Origin: JBKPIY01 sp046730475
GTDB taxonomy: Bacteria > Actinomycetota > Thermoleophilia > Solirubrobacterales > 70-9
DNA: 17,936 bases
Assembly: GCA_046730475.1 (NCBI GenBank)
Contig: JBKPIY010000016.1
Coordinates: 1 to 17,936, forward strand
Direction: 5' to 3'
The position numbers were made by a program, and so were the translations under genes. Shown here in pieces: positions 7,156-14,179 of the stretch. The notes beneath the pieces are model-generated. The model was not told the origin of the DNA, ran no database searches, and saw only the letters and a program-made list of their open reading frames with translations. Position 1 is the first letter of the stretch, and each line of letters opens with the position of its first letter.

Positions 7156-8478
7156 GTGACGGGCCGAGCCGATCCCCCGCCCGCCCGGGCCCACCCCAAG
7201 GGTCGCCCGGGCCGGCATCTGCACTCATCGCTGCTCCGCCGGCGACCGGCCCTCCTCGCCGGCGGCGCCGCCGCCGCGGCGCTGGCGGTGGTCGGGCCCG
7301 GCTTGCTGGCGGGCCTCTCCGACGACGATCCGGCGGGGATCACCACCTACTCGATCATGGGCGCCAGGTACGGCTATCAGCTCCTGTGGGTCCTCTCCCT
7401 CTCGACCGCCGCGCTCGTCATCTTCCACCTCCTGGCCGCGCGGATGGGGATCGTCACCGGGAAGGGCCTGATGACGCTGGTCGGCGAGCGCTTCGGGCGC
7501 CGGGGAGCCGCGGTGGCGCTCAGCGCCCTGGTGATCGCGAACGCCGGGACCCTGTGTGCCGAGTTCGCCGGGCTTGCCGCCGCGGGTGATCTGCTCTTCG
7601 GGATCGGCCGCTACGCGAGCGTCCCGATCGCGGGGATTGGAGTGGCCCTCCTCGTCACCCGCGGATCCTTCCATCGGGTCGAGCACGTCCTCCTTCTCCT
7701 GAGCTCGGTGTTCGTCACCTACGTGGTCGCGGGGGTGCTCGCCCATCCCGACTGGGGGGCGACGGCCAGGGGGCTGGTCGTCCCGAGCATTCCCGCCACC
7801 CGCGGCGCGGTCCTGGTCGCGGTCGCCACGGTCGGGACCACGCTCGCGCCGTGGGGCATCGCCTTCATCCAGTCCTACACGGTCGACAAGCGGCTCGGGG
7901 TCAAGGACCTCCGCTACGAGCGGATCGACGTGATCGTCGGGGCGATCCTCACCGGGGTGATCGGCGCCTTCATCGTCGTCGCCTGCGCGGCCACCCTCCA
8001 CGTCCGGGGCATCTCCATCGACGAGGCGCGCGACGCGGCCGAGGCGCTCGAGCCGCTCGCGGGGGGTCTCGCCTCCACCCTGTTCGGCCTCGGCTTCCTC
8101 GGCGCCGGTTTGCTCGCCGCGGCGATCGTCCCGCTCTCCACCGCGTATTCGATCGCGGAGGGATTCGGCGCCCGGCGCGATCTCGACGACAGCTTCACCG
8201 AGGCGCGCCTCTTCTACTCGAGCTACGGGGTGGTGCTGGCGCTGGCGGCGGGGATCGTCCTGATCCCGGGGGCGCCGCTGGTCCCGATCCTGTTTCTCTC
8301 CCAGGCGCTCAACGCCGTCCTCCTCCTGGTCCTGCTGCCGTTCCTGCGACGGCTAGCCCTGGATCCGGCGGTGATGGGCGCCGAGGCGATGGGTCGGGCC
8401 GATCGTCTGGTGACGGCGCTCGCGCTCGTGATGATCGCGGCCTCGGTCGCCGCCCTCGCGGTCCTCTCGGTCATCTGA
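7156..8478 (+). CDS. Nramp-family divalent-metal transporter, divergent metal-site motifs
   Basis: About 440 residues with ~11 hydrophobic helices, clearly of the Nramp (natural resistance-associated macrophage protein) fold. Helix 1 carries DDDPAGITTY (56-65) where canonical Mn2+/Fe2+ Nramps have DPGN, and helix 6 has LAPWGIAFIQS (230-240) where they have MPH. The metal-coordinating methionine and the histidine of helix 6 are therefore missing. Such changes occur in Nramp-related carriers of other specificity, including Mg2+-type members, so Mn2+ import should not be assumed. The in-frame GTG at 7156 is my start choice: upstream codons are antisense to the oxidoreductase gene, and the downstream helix begins ~27 residues later. 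No clear ribosome binding site was seen, so the start is uncertain. It is convergent with the SRPBCC remnant (10 nt gap). Confidence 0.85.
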   Translation: MTGRADPPPARAHPKGRPGRHLHSSLLRRRPALLAGGAAAAALAVVGPGLLAGLSDDDPAGITTYSIMGARYGYQLLWVLSLSTAALVIFHLLAARMGIVTGKGLMTLVGERFGRRGAAVALSALVIANAGTLCAEFAGLAAAGDLLFGIGRYASVPIAGIGVALLVTRGSFHRVEHVLLLLSSVFVTYVVAGVLAHPDWGATARGLVVPSIPATRGAVLVAVATVGTTLAPWGIAFIQSYTVDKRLGVKDLRYERIDVIVGAILTGVIGAFIVVACAATLHVRGISIDEARDAAEALEPLAGGLASTLFGLGFLGAGLLAAAIVPLSTAYSIAEGFGARRDLDDSFTEARLFYSSYGVVLALAAGIVLIPGAPLVPILFLSQALNAVLLLVLLPFLRRLALDPAVMGAEAMGRADRLVTALALVMIAASVAALAVLSVI

Positions 8479-8488
8479 GCGGCCGCGT

Positions 8489-9025
8489 CTACAGGGGATC
8501 CGACTGCGGTCGGTAGCGAGAGACGAATCGGACCCCCGCTAGCGGAGATGCAGCCACCACCGCCCCGAACTTCGGCCACATCGCATCCCCGTTAGCCCTC
8601 GGCTCAGTGGGGCGCCGCCACGCTCTCGAGCCGTCCTTCAGCTCTTGTGCGTTTCGTGCGAGCTGCGTGCGGGCCTGCCGGACGACGAAGCCAACGAGCA
8701 GCTTGCCGATCCCGTGCGCCTCGAGCTCGAGGGCGATCGTCACCCGCGACCGCTCGCCGTCATCCAGGGGCTCGATCGTCCCTTTGGCGATCGCGACGAA
8801 GGGGACGCCGACGCCGCGCACAGTCCAGGTCCTCGGAGGATCGAGCTCGGTGATCTGCTCGGTTCCCGCCAACTTCCTTGGACCGACTTTCCGGGTGACT
8901 GCGGCTGTCGCGCCCACCGCCGGCGGGGCATCGCCCTCCTGGTGTGCGGAGATGACCGCCGGCTGCCACTCGGCGTAGCGCGAAAGATCGGTCGCGTATG
9001 AGAAGACGTCTTCGGGACGACGGGA
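8489..9025 (-). pseudogene. SRPBCC (START/polyketide cyclase-like) gene remnant, start lost
   Basis: The reading frame from 9025 down gives RPEDVFSYATDLSRYAEWQP, then KVGPRKLAGTEQITELDPPRTW and a C-terminal amphipathic helix (GIGKLLVGFVVRQARTQLA). This is a typical SRPBCC ligand-binding fold of the 'PEDVFxYxxDxxRxxEW' type. A TAA sits directly upstream (9028-9026), and the first standard start codon in frame (GTG 8917) would remove the first ~36 codons including helix 1. In an overlapping frame just upstream IIPSS can be read, which resembles the missing strand 1 (I-P-x-S-PEDVF) and suggests a small indel. The C-terminal ~40 residues after ELKDG do not resemble the family. A short functional product from GTG 8917 is not excluded but seems unlikely. 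Confidence 0.65.
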
Positions 9026-9259
9026 TTATGCAGCCGATCGCGGTGAGCTCGACCAGCTCGGCCTCATCAAGATGCCCCTGCAGCTTCGCTTGTCCCACTT
9101 GGCGGCGCTCTGCTCCAGCTTGCCGAACGCCCGCGCGACCGGCATGTTGTGGCCCTGGGCGCGGTAGGGATCGAGCACCTCACCGAACTGCCGCCGCAGG
9201 AACCAGCCGCCGATCCGGTACGACAGCGTCCGTGGTGGATCAAGCGATATGCGTGCCAT
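9026..9259 (-). pseudogene. Carboxymuconolactone decarboxylase (AhpD-like) gene, middle deleted
   Basis: The 5' end looks intact: ATG at 9259 with AAGGAG 5 nt upstream, and the product begins MARISLDPPRTLSYRIGGWF then FGEVLDPYRAQGHNMPVARA, the standard start of an actinobacterial carboxymuconolactone decarboxylase (CMD)-family protein. After residue 55 (AAKW, ~9095) the match ends. In another frame from 9098 the sequence HLDEAELVELTAI appears, which is the usual near-C-terminal helix of the same family. So about 100 residues including the CxxC active site have been lost, with a frameshift. The frame then ends at TAA 9028-9026. The gene is divergent from the ECF41 sigma factor, the classical arrangement, so this is probably that factor's decayed target gene. 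Confidence 0.72.
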
Positions 9260-9269
9260 CTCGTCTCCT

Positions 9270-9276
9270 TGTCACA
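9270..9276 (+). promoter_or_regulatory. TGTCACA element in the sigma factor/CMD divergent gap
   Basis: TGTCACA is the sequence described for the -35 region of ECF41-dependent promoters. Here it points towards the sigma gene. CGTC occurs 12 nt later (9289-9292), short of the expected ~16-nt spacing, where the sequence is GGTC instead. ATGTGAC at 9325-9331 forms an inverted copy. Candidate only. Confidence 0.3.
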
Positions 9277-9332
9277 TCTGCTGGATCCCGTCGGTCTACT
9301 GCTATGACAGGCCCCGACGGAGGAATGTGACC

Positions 9333-10217
9333 GTGGACGAGAACGAGCTCCTCGCGACTGAATTCGAGGCCAATCGCGTCCGCCTGAGGGCGGTGGCCTA
9401 CCGGATGCTCGGCTCGGTGAGCGAGGCCGACGACGCCGTCCAGGAGGCCTGGCTCCGGCTCAGCCGCTCCGACCCCGGCGAGATCGAGAACCTGGGCGGA
9501 TGGCTGACGACGGTCGTCTCGCGGGTCTGCCTGAATATGTTGCAGGCGCGCCGCTCGCGGCGCGAGGAGCGCCTCGGCGCGCACGTGCCCGAGCCGATCG
9601 TGAGCCCCGAGGACGGAGTCGACCCGGAGCATGAGGCGCTGCTCGCCGACTCGGTCGGTCTCGCGCTTCTCGTAGTACTCGACACTCTCGCTCCCGCCGA
9701 GCGGCTCGCGTTCGTGCTCCACGACATGTTCGCCGTGCCTTTCGACGAGATCGCCCCGATCGCGGGGCGCTCCCCGACGGCGGCAAGGCAGCTCCCAAGC
9801 CGCGCACGCCGCCGGGTGCAGGGAGCGGCCGCGGTTCCTGACGCCGATCTCGCCCGCCAGCGTGAAGTCGTCGACGCCTTCCTCGCTGCCTCGCGGGAGG
9901 GTGACTTCGACGCCCTTCTCGCTGTGCTCGATCCAGACGTCGTGCTCCGAGCCGACCGCGGTGCCCTGCCTCCGGGCGCTTCGAGGGTGATCCGCGGGGC
10001 GAAGGCCGTGGCCGAGGGGGCGCTTGCCTTCTCCCGGGTTGCCCAGTTCGCAAGACCGGCGCTCGTGAACGGAGCGGCGGGACTCGTCACGGCTCCGCAT
10101 GGACGGCCGTTCTCGGTGATGGGCTTTACGGTCGCAGGCGGGAAGATCGTCGAGATCGACATCCTCGCCGACCCCGCCCGACTGCGCCAACTCGACCTCG
10201 CGGTCCTCAACCACTGA
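9333..10217 (+). CDS. sigJ: ECF41-group sigma factor (SigJ-like) with SnoaL-like C-terminal domain
   Basis: A 294-residue alternative sigma factor that directs RNA polymerase core to a small set of promoters. Sigma region 2 covers ~10-75 (RAVAYRMLGSVSEADDAVQEAWLRL, then GGWLTTVVSRVCLNMLQARRS), and region 4 covers ~108-160 (LDTLAPAERLAFVLHDMF, GRSPTAARQLPSRARRRV). A ~125-residue SnoaL/NTF2-like domain follows, which in this group replaces a separate anti-sigma factor and tunes activity. The group's linker motif WLPEPLV appears as HVPEPIV (84-90), and the C-terminal motifs are loose (RADRGA for DGGG, DPARL for NPDKL). The GTG at 9333 is chosen because GGAGGA lies 8 nt upstream; the GTG at 9327 is too close to it. 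Its divergent partner, a CMD gene, is a wreck. Confidence 0.92.
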   Translation: MDENELLATEFEANRVRLRAVAYRMLGSVSEADDAVQEAWLRLSRSDPGEIENLGGWLTTVVSRVCLNMLQARRSRREERLGAHVPEPIVSPEDGVDPEHEALLADSVGLALLVVLDTLAPAERLAFVLHDMFAVPFDEIAPIAGRSPTAARQLPSRARRRVQGAAAVPDADLARQREVVDAFLAASREGDFDALLAVLDPDVVLRADRGALPPGASRVIRGAKAVAEGALAFSRVAQFARPALVNGAAGLVTAPHGRPFSVMGFTVAGGKIVEIDILADPARLRQLDLAVLNH

Positions 10218-10294
10218 CCCTCGGCGCATCGGCCACGCCAGGTCATGCCCGTTGCGCGAGAGTGAGCGGTAGGGACTACGTTGCTGGTGGGACC

Positions 10295-11107
10295 ATGAGC
10301 GACACCTACGTACACGGCTATCACCCGCGGGAGAACGAGCGCCTGCAGGAGCAGGCCGGAACGTTGGTCGACCTCCTGCACTTCGACACGGCATACCGTC
10401 CCGGGAGCACCGTGCTCGAGGCCGGGTGCGGCGTCGGCGCCCAGACGATTACCCTGGCCCAGCGAAGCCCGCAGGCTCGGTTCACGTCGATCGACGTCTC
10501 CGCGGACTCGATCACCGAAGCCAAGCGCAGGGCCGACTCGGCGGGACTCACCAACGTCGAATTCCTGCAGGCGGACATCTTCGACCTCCCGCACGACGGC
10601 GAGTCCTTCGACCACGTCTTCGTCTGCTTTGTCCTGGAGCACCTCTCGCGCCCGGTTGAGGCATTGTCGATTCTCACTGGGCAGCTCAGGCCCGGCGGCA
10701 CGATGACGGTGATCGAGGGCGACCACGGATCGGCCTACTTCTATCCCGATAGCCCCGCTGCTCATGCGGCGATCCAGTGCCAAGTCGCGCTGCAGCGGGA
10801 GGCCGGCGGGAACGCACTGATCGGCCGGCAGCTCTACCCCTTGATGGTCGAGGGGGGTCTCGATGCGGTCCGCGTCTCCCCGCGGACGGTGTATGTCGAT
10901 TCGAGCCGACCCGACCTGGTCGATGGCTTCACGAGGAGGACGTTCACCGCCATGATCGAGGGCATTCGCGGGCCCGCGATCGCGGCAGGCCTGATCGAGC
11001 CGGAGAGCTTCGATGCGGGCGTCCAGGATCTCCACCGAACGACCGGGGTGGACGGGGTGTTCTGCTACACGTTCTTCAAGGGCGTCGGGGAAAAGAAGCG
11101 CCCCTGA
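10295..11107 (+). CDS. Class I SAM-dependent methyltransferase
   Basis: A 270-residue cytoplasmic methyltransferase with a Rossmann-type AdoMet domain. Motif I is VLEAGCGVGAQTITLA (~40-55), the acidic residue binding the ribose lies in FTSIDVSADS, motif II-like ADIFDLPHDGESFDHVF, and CFVLEHLSRP marks the end of the core. The C-terminal half (EGDHGSAYFYPDS, GGNALIGRQLYPLM, SPRTVYVDSSRPDLV) is a strongly worded pattern shared by a set of uncharacterised methyltransferases, so it is one family rather than a generic fold hit. The substrate is unknown. The ATG at 10295 is preferred since MSDTYVHGYHPRENERL matches the usual start; a GTG at 10262 would add 11 residues. It follows the sigma factor by 77 nt on the same strand and may be part of its output, which is inference. 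The gene looks intact. Confidence 0.85.
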   Translation: MSDTYVHGYHPRENERLQEQAGTLVDLLHFDTAYRPGSTVLEAGCGVGAQTITLAQRSPQARFTSIDVSADSITEAKRRADSAGLTNVEFLQADIFDLPHDGESFDHVFVCFVLEHLSRPVEALSILTGQLRPGGTMTVIEGDHGSAYFYPDSPAAHAAIQCQVALQREAGGNALIGRQLYPLMVEGGLDAVRVSPRTVYVDSSRPDLVDGFTRRTFTAMIEGIRGPAIAAGLIEPESFDAGVQDLHRTTGVDGVFCYTFFKGVGEKKRP

Positions 11108-11124
11108 TCGGTTCGACCTGGCGC

Positions 11125-11480
11125 TCACCGCCTTCGGGCAGCAGCCATGCGCCGAAGCCAGTACCGGAACCAATCGGACCCGTACGGGACATAGACGCGC
11201 ACCTTCCGCCCCCCGCGCGCGAGCCGGCGCGCCCGTTCTCAAGGGCAAAGCGAAGGAAGGCAAGGTCCGTCTCCTCGCCCCAGCGCCGCGCCAGGCGCGG
11301 GGGCTCGAGCGAGGGGCTCTTGACCGGCAACACGGGCACACCGGCGTCGATCAGCCGGTGGAGATCAGCATCGCTTCGGCGCAGATTGGCCGACAGCGTC
11401 GGCATCACGGGCGCACCGTCGGCGGCGAGCGCCAAGACAATGCGGAGGATCCGCTCCATCCGGTTGCTGTCGGGCGGTGA
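11125..11480 (-). pseudogene. Proline dehydrogenase remnant
   Basis: On the minus strand, MERILRIVLALAADG then GAPVMPTLSANLRRSDADLH, RLIDAGVPVLPVK, EPPRLARRWGEETDLAFLRF read like the central barrel of a proline dehydrogenase (flavin enzyme oxidising proline to pyrroline-5-carboxylate). In a different frame from ~11205, KVRVYVPYGSDWFRYW then LRRMAA and a TGA at 11127-11125 reproduce the family's C-terminus. The stretch between (normally ~70 residues with the LATHD and EMLLGVR motifs) is missing, and the usual LVKGAY is corrupted to LPVKSPS. The N-terminal half of the enzyme is not recognisable upstream. So this is a fragment with an internal deletion plus frameshift. I see no convincing gene in 11481-11728. 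Confidence 0.65.
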
Positions 11481-11728
11481 TGGCGGCCGCGACACCACGC
11501 CGACGGAGACGCTGACTGGTTAGGGCGGGACCCCGAGATAGCGAGCGCGTACGCCGGGAGCGCCTGCGCATCGACCGGCCGCAGGAGCGTCGGACGGAAC
11601 ATCGAGGAGGGAGCCGCGCGGATCGCGCCGTGAAAGCTCGCAAACCAGGACCACGTGTCGCGTCGGCTGCGGACGGTGAGCGCACCCCGGTGGGATCGCC
11701 GAGGAGTCGAGGCCCGTCGTGGGCTGCG

Positions 11729-12181
11729 CTAATCCCCCGACGCGTCTCCGTCCCACTCCCAGAGGGGGACGTGGTCGAGGGGATACAGCTCGGCGTCGCT
11801 GGTGGCTTGCGAGTTCTGCTGGGCGACCCGGGCGCCGAACTCGATGTGAGACCGCAGTGCTTCCCGGAACGGCCTGTCGTCGGGCAGGCCGGCCTCATCG
11901 GCGGCCTCCAGATACAGGGCGACGAACCGCTCCCGTTGCGGGTCGGTGATCTCGAGGCCGCGATGCACGTCGACGAGGTGATTGAAGCCGAGCCTCTCCG
12001 TGAAGCGGGGAGGCCCCCCGAAGGTCTCCGCCGTGAACCACGTCAGGTGCTCAACGTGGTGGGGCTGCCCCTCGCCGAATAGCGGCTCCAGCACCGGATT
12101 GGCCAGTACCTTCGAGTAGAAGGTCTCCTCGAGGCGGTGAAGGGCCGCGTCACCGCCCGCGTGCTCGTAGAGAGTCGTCGT
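11729..12181 (-). CDS. Truncated-haemoglobin-family globin, no standard start codon
   Basis: A heme-binding globin of the bacterial truncated-haemoglobin type, likely involved in O2/NO handling. The frame gives TTLYEHAGGDAALHRLEETFYSKVLA (A/B helices, with FY at B9-B10), then PLFGEGQPHHVEHLTWF, ETFGGPPRF, LVDVHRGLEIT (proximal histidine region), and RFVALYLEAADEAGLPDD ahead of FGARVAQQNS. The protein is complete in content (~150 residues), yet the frame between TAG 12193-12191 and TTLYEH has no ATG, GTG or TTG. ACG codons sit at 12181 and 12178, exactly where family members have the initiator Met. The first standard start is a GTG at 12094, which would delete the A and B helices. Either ACG is used or a start codon has mutated (ATG to ACG), making it a very recent pseudogene. 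No Shine-Dalgarno sequence is evident. Confidence 0.7.
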   Translation of the reverse strand, partial: TTTLYEHAGGDAALHRLEETFYSKVLANPVLEPLFGEGQPHHVEHLTWFTAETFGGPPRFTERLGFNHLVDVHRGLEITDPQRERFVALYLEAADEAGLPDDRPFREALRSHIEFGARVAQQNSQATSDAELYPLDHVPLWEWDGDASGD

Positions 12182-12401
12182 GCGTCGAACCTATCAGTCG
12201 CAATTGCGCGGTTGTGGGAAAGCGAGCGAGGACGGGACGACGAGTGAGCTAGCGGCGGATGGCGACCGCACGGGCCGCAGGCGGCGCCCCGTCGGCAAGG
12301 AGGGGGCCGGATCGTGCAGGGAATAGGGTCACTCCGACGCTTGGCTGGGTGCCCGTCGATCCAAAATGCTGAATGCCGATCTGGGGCTGTGCTGACGGCC
12401 A
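12182..12401. other. Intergenic stretch with no recognisable gene
   Basis: About 220 bases between the globin 5' end and a transporter remnant. It is locally less GC-rich than its surroundings (for example around 12360-12380). I found no conserved reading frame, repeat or RNA-like fold in it. It may be degraded coding sequence. Confidence 0.5.
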
Positions 12402-12566
12402 GCGTGCTTGCTCGGGTCGCTGGCGATCTCGTCGGCCCTCTTCGCGCTCTTCCACTGATCCTCCTGATGACGCAGTACCTGCAGTTCGTGCAGCGTCGGT
12501 CGGCGATCGAAACCGGCCTGGTGATGCTGCCGCTGCCTAGGCCCCGTGATCGGGTCGGGCCTCAGC
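12402..12566 (+). pseudogene. Fragment of an EmrB/QacA-type MFS transporter gene
   Basis: Three frames must be joined to read a family-like segment. SLAISSALFALF (from 12417) runs into a TGA at 12456-12458. The next frame gives LILLMTQYLQFVQRRSAIET then GLVMLPL. The original frame then gives VIGSGLSRG (12546 onward). Together this matches the helix pair TQYLQFVxGxSxxExGLxxLPxAL of DHA2-type MFS proteins. Two frameshifts in ~55 codons and no flanking helices show it is a non-functional scrap. It is not a duplicate of the intact transporter at 1.85-3.54 kb, whose corresponding helices differ. Nothing recognisable lies in 12567-12633. Confidence 0.6.
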
Positions 12567-12633
12567 CGTGGGTGTGAGTCGTGGGCCCCCGACGGAGTGG
12601 GGCAGCAGCCATCGTCCCACTTCATCAGGGTGA

Positions 12634-14160
12634 TCAAGCTGAGCGGGATCCGCTCGTGGAGAAGGTCACCTGAGCCGGTACCTCGATCTCCCGCTTCAGG
12701 ATCTTGCCGGTTGGGCCCTTGGGCAGCTCGTCCACGATCCAGATCACCCGCGGGTACTTGTAGGCGGCGACCTGGCCCTTGACGTAGTCGCGGATCTCGC
12801 CGGCCGGCGCCTCCGATCCCGGGCATAGTGCAATTGCGGCGCCGACCTCCTCGCCCAGCTCGGGGTGGGGAATGCCGATCACGGCCGCCTCGCGGACCGC
12901 GGGATGCTCGTAGAGCACCTCCTCGACCTCGCGCGGGTAGACGTTGTAGCCGCCGCGGATGATCAGGTCCTTCTTGCGGTCGACGATGAAGAAGTAGCCG
13001 TCGGCGTCGACCTTTGCGATGTCGCCGGTCTTGAACCATCCGCCGGCGTCGATCGCCTCCGCCGTGGCGTCGGGGCGGCGCCAGTAGCCCTTCATCACGT
13101 TGTGGCCGCGGATCGCGATCTCGCCCGGCTCACCGACCGGGACCTCCTCGCCGGTGCTGTCGATCACCTTCATCTCGACCCCCGCGACCGGGGTCCCGAT
13201 CGAGCCCGGCTTGCGCTCGCGGTCGGGGTGGTTGAAGGAGGCAACCGGCGAGGTCTCGGAGAGCCCGTAGCCCTCGAGGATGATCGCATCGAAGGCCTGC
13301 TCGAATCCGCGCATCACCTCGAGCGGCAAAGACGCGCCGCCCGAGACGCAAACCCTCAGGGTCGAGAGGTCGAAGCGCTCACGATCGGGGTGGTTGAGGA
13401 GCGCCGCGTACATCGTCGGCACCCCCTCGAACACCGTTACCCGGTCGCGCTGGATGATCTCCAGCGCCCTGCCCGGGTCGAAGCGGGGGATCATCGTCAG
13501 GCAGGCGCCCGCGGCCGCGGCGAGGTTCATGCCGCAGGTTTGGCCGAAGGAATGAAACAACGGCAGCGCGCCCAGGATCACATCCTCCTCGCTCGCCTGG
13601 ATCAGCGTCTCGCGAGTGACCTCGACGTTGCGAGCGAGGTTCGAGTGGGTGAGCTCTGCTCCCTTTGGTTGGCCGGTGGTGCCCGAGGTGTAGAGGATCA
13701 CCGCGGTGTCGTCTCCGGCCCGCTCGGTGTCCTCGGCACGAGCCTCGGCGGCGGCCAGGAGCTGCTCGAACTCAGCGGGCCTGACGAGCACGCACTCGGC
13801 TCCGGCCTCGCCGGCGCCGGCCTCCGCCGCGGCGGCGAACTCGTGCCAGGCGAAGACCGCCTTCGCCTCGGGGTCGGTGAGATAGAAGGCGGTCTCACGC
13901 CCCTTCAACAGCACGTTCATCGGCACCACCACTCCACCGGCCCGGAGGACGCCGAAGTAGACGACGGGAAAGTAGGGGACGTTGGGGAGCATGATCCCGA
14001 CCCTGTCGCCGGCCTCGATCCCCATCGCTCCGAGCAGGCCGGCGACCCGCGCACTCGCACCCTCGAGTTGGGCGTAGGTGAGCTGCAGATCGTCGAGCCG
14101 CAGCGCCACTCGCTCGGGCCGCTCGAAGGCCGTCCGAACGAGGTTCTGCGCAAGGTTCAT
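12634..14160 (-). CDS. Acyl-CoA synthetase (fatty-acid--CoA ligase, AMP-forming)
   Basis: A 508-residue ANL-superfamily enzyme that activates a carboxylic acid, probably a medium- or long-chain fatty acid, with ATP to acyl-AMP and then acyl-CoA. Motifs in order: YTSGTTGQPKGAE (157-169, ATP loop), EGYGLSETSP (296-305), GWFKTGD (374-380), DRKKDLIIRGGYNVYPREVE (394-413, hinge and CoA region), and PKGPTGKILKRE with catalytic Lys486. Length fits the family (500-550). A short C-terminal tail after REIEVP is not conserved. The ATG at 14160 follows AAAGGAGACACGA, with a good ribosome binding site. It is the last gene of a three-gene operon, 19 nt after phaC. Context suggests it supplies acyl-CoA for storage or degradation; the chain length is not readable from sequence. 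Confidence 0.93.
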   Translation of the reverse strand: MNLAQNLVRTAFERPERVALRLDDLQLTYAQLEGASARVAGLLGAMGIEAGDRVGIMLPNVPYFPVVYFGVLRAGGVVVPMNVLLKGRETAFYLTDPEAKAVFAWHEFAAAAEAGAGEAGAECVLVRPAEFEQLLAAAEARAEDTERAGDDTAVILYTSGTTGQPKGAELTHSNLARNVEVTRETLIQASEEDVILGALPLFHSFGQTCGMNLAAAAGACLTMIPRFDPGRALEIIQRDRVTVFEGVPTMYAALLNHPDRERFDLSTLRVCVSGGASLPLEVMRGFEQAFDAIILEGYGLSETSPVASFNHPDRERKPGSIGTPVAGVEMKVIDSTGEEVPVGEPGEIAIRGHNVMKGYWRRPDATAEAIDAGGWFKTGDIAKVDADGYFFIVDRKKDLIIRGGYNVYPREVEEVLYEHPAVREAAVIGIPHPELGEEVGAAIALCPGSEAPAGEIRDYVKGQVAAYKYPRVIWIVDELPKGPTGKILKREIEVPAQVTFSTSGSRSA

Positions 14161-14179
14161 TCGTGTCTCCTTTGATCCC

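Noticed and set aside
8760..9098. Minus-strand open frame starting GTG 9098 (MGQAKLQGHLDEAELVELTAI)
   Set aside because: Only its first ~20 codons resemble a CMD C-terminal helix; the rest is out-of-frame SRPBCC sequence, so it is part of the remnant, not a gene.
9398..11341. A 647-codon minus-strand open frame across the sigma factor and methyltransferase
   Set aside because: Low-complexity Arg/Ser/Ala-rich product without motifs; both plus-strand genes beneath it have strong family signatures and ribosome binding sites.
11481..11728. Open frames on the minus strand between the proline dehydrogenase remnant and the globin (one begins at 11602, MFRPTLLRPV)
   Set aside because: No frame shows family resemblance, a ribosome binding site or continuity with the missing N-terminal half of proline dehydrogenase.
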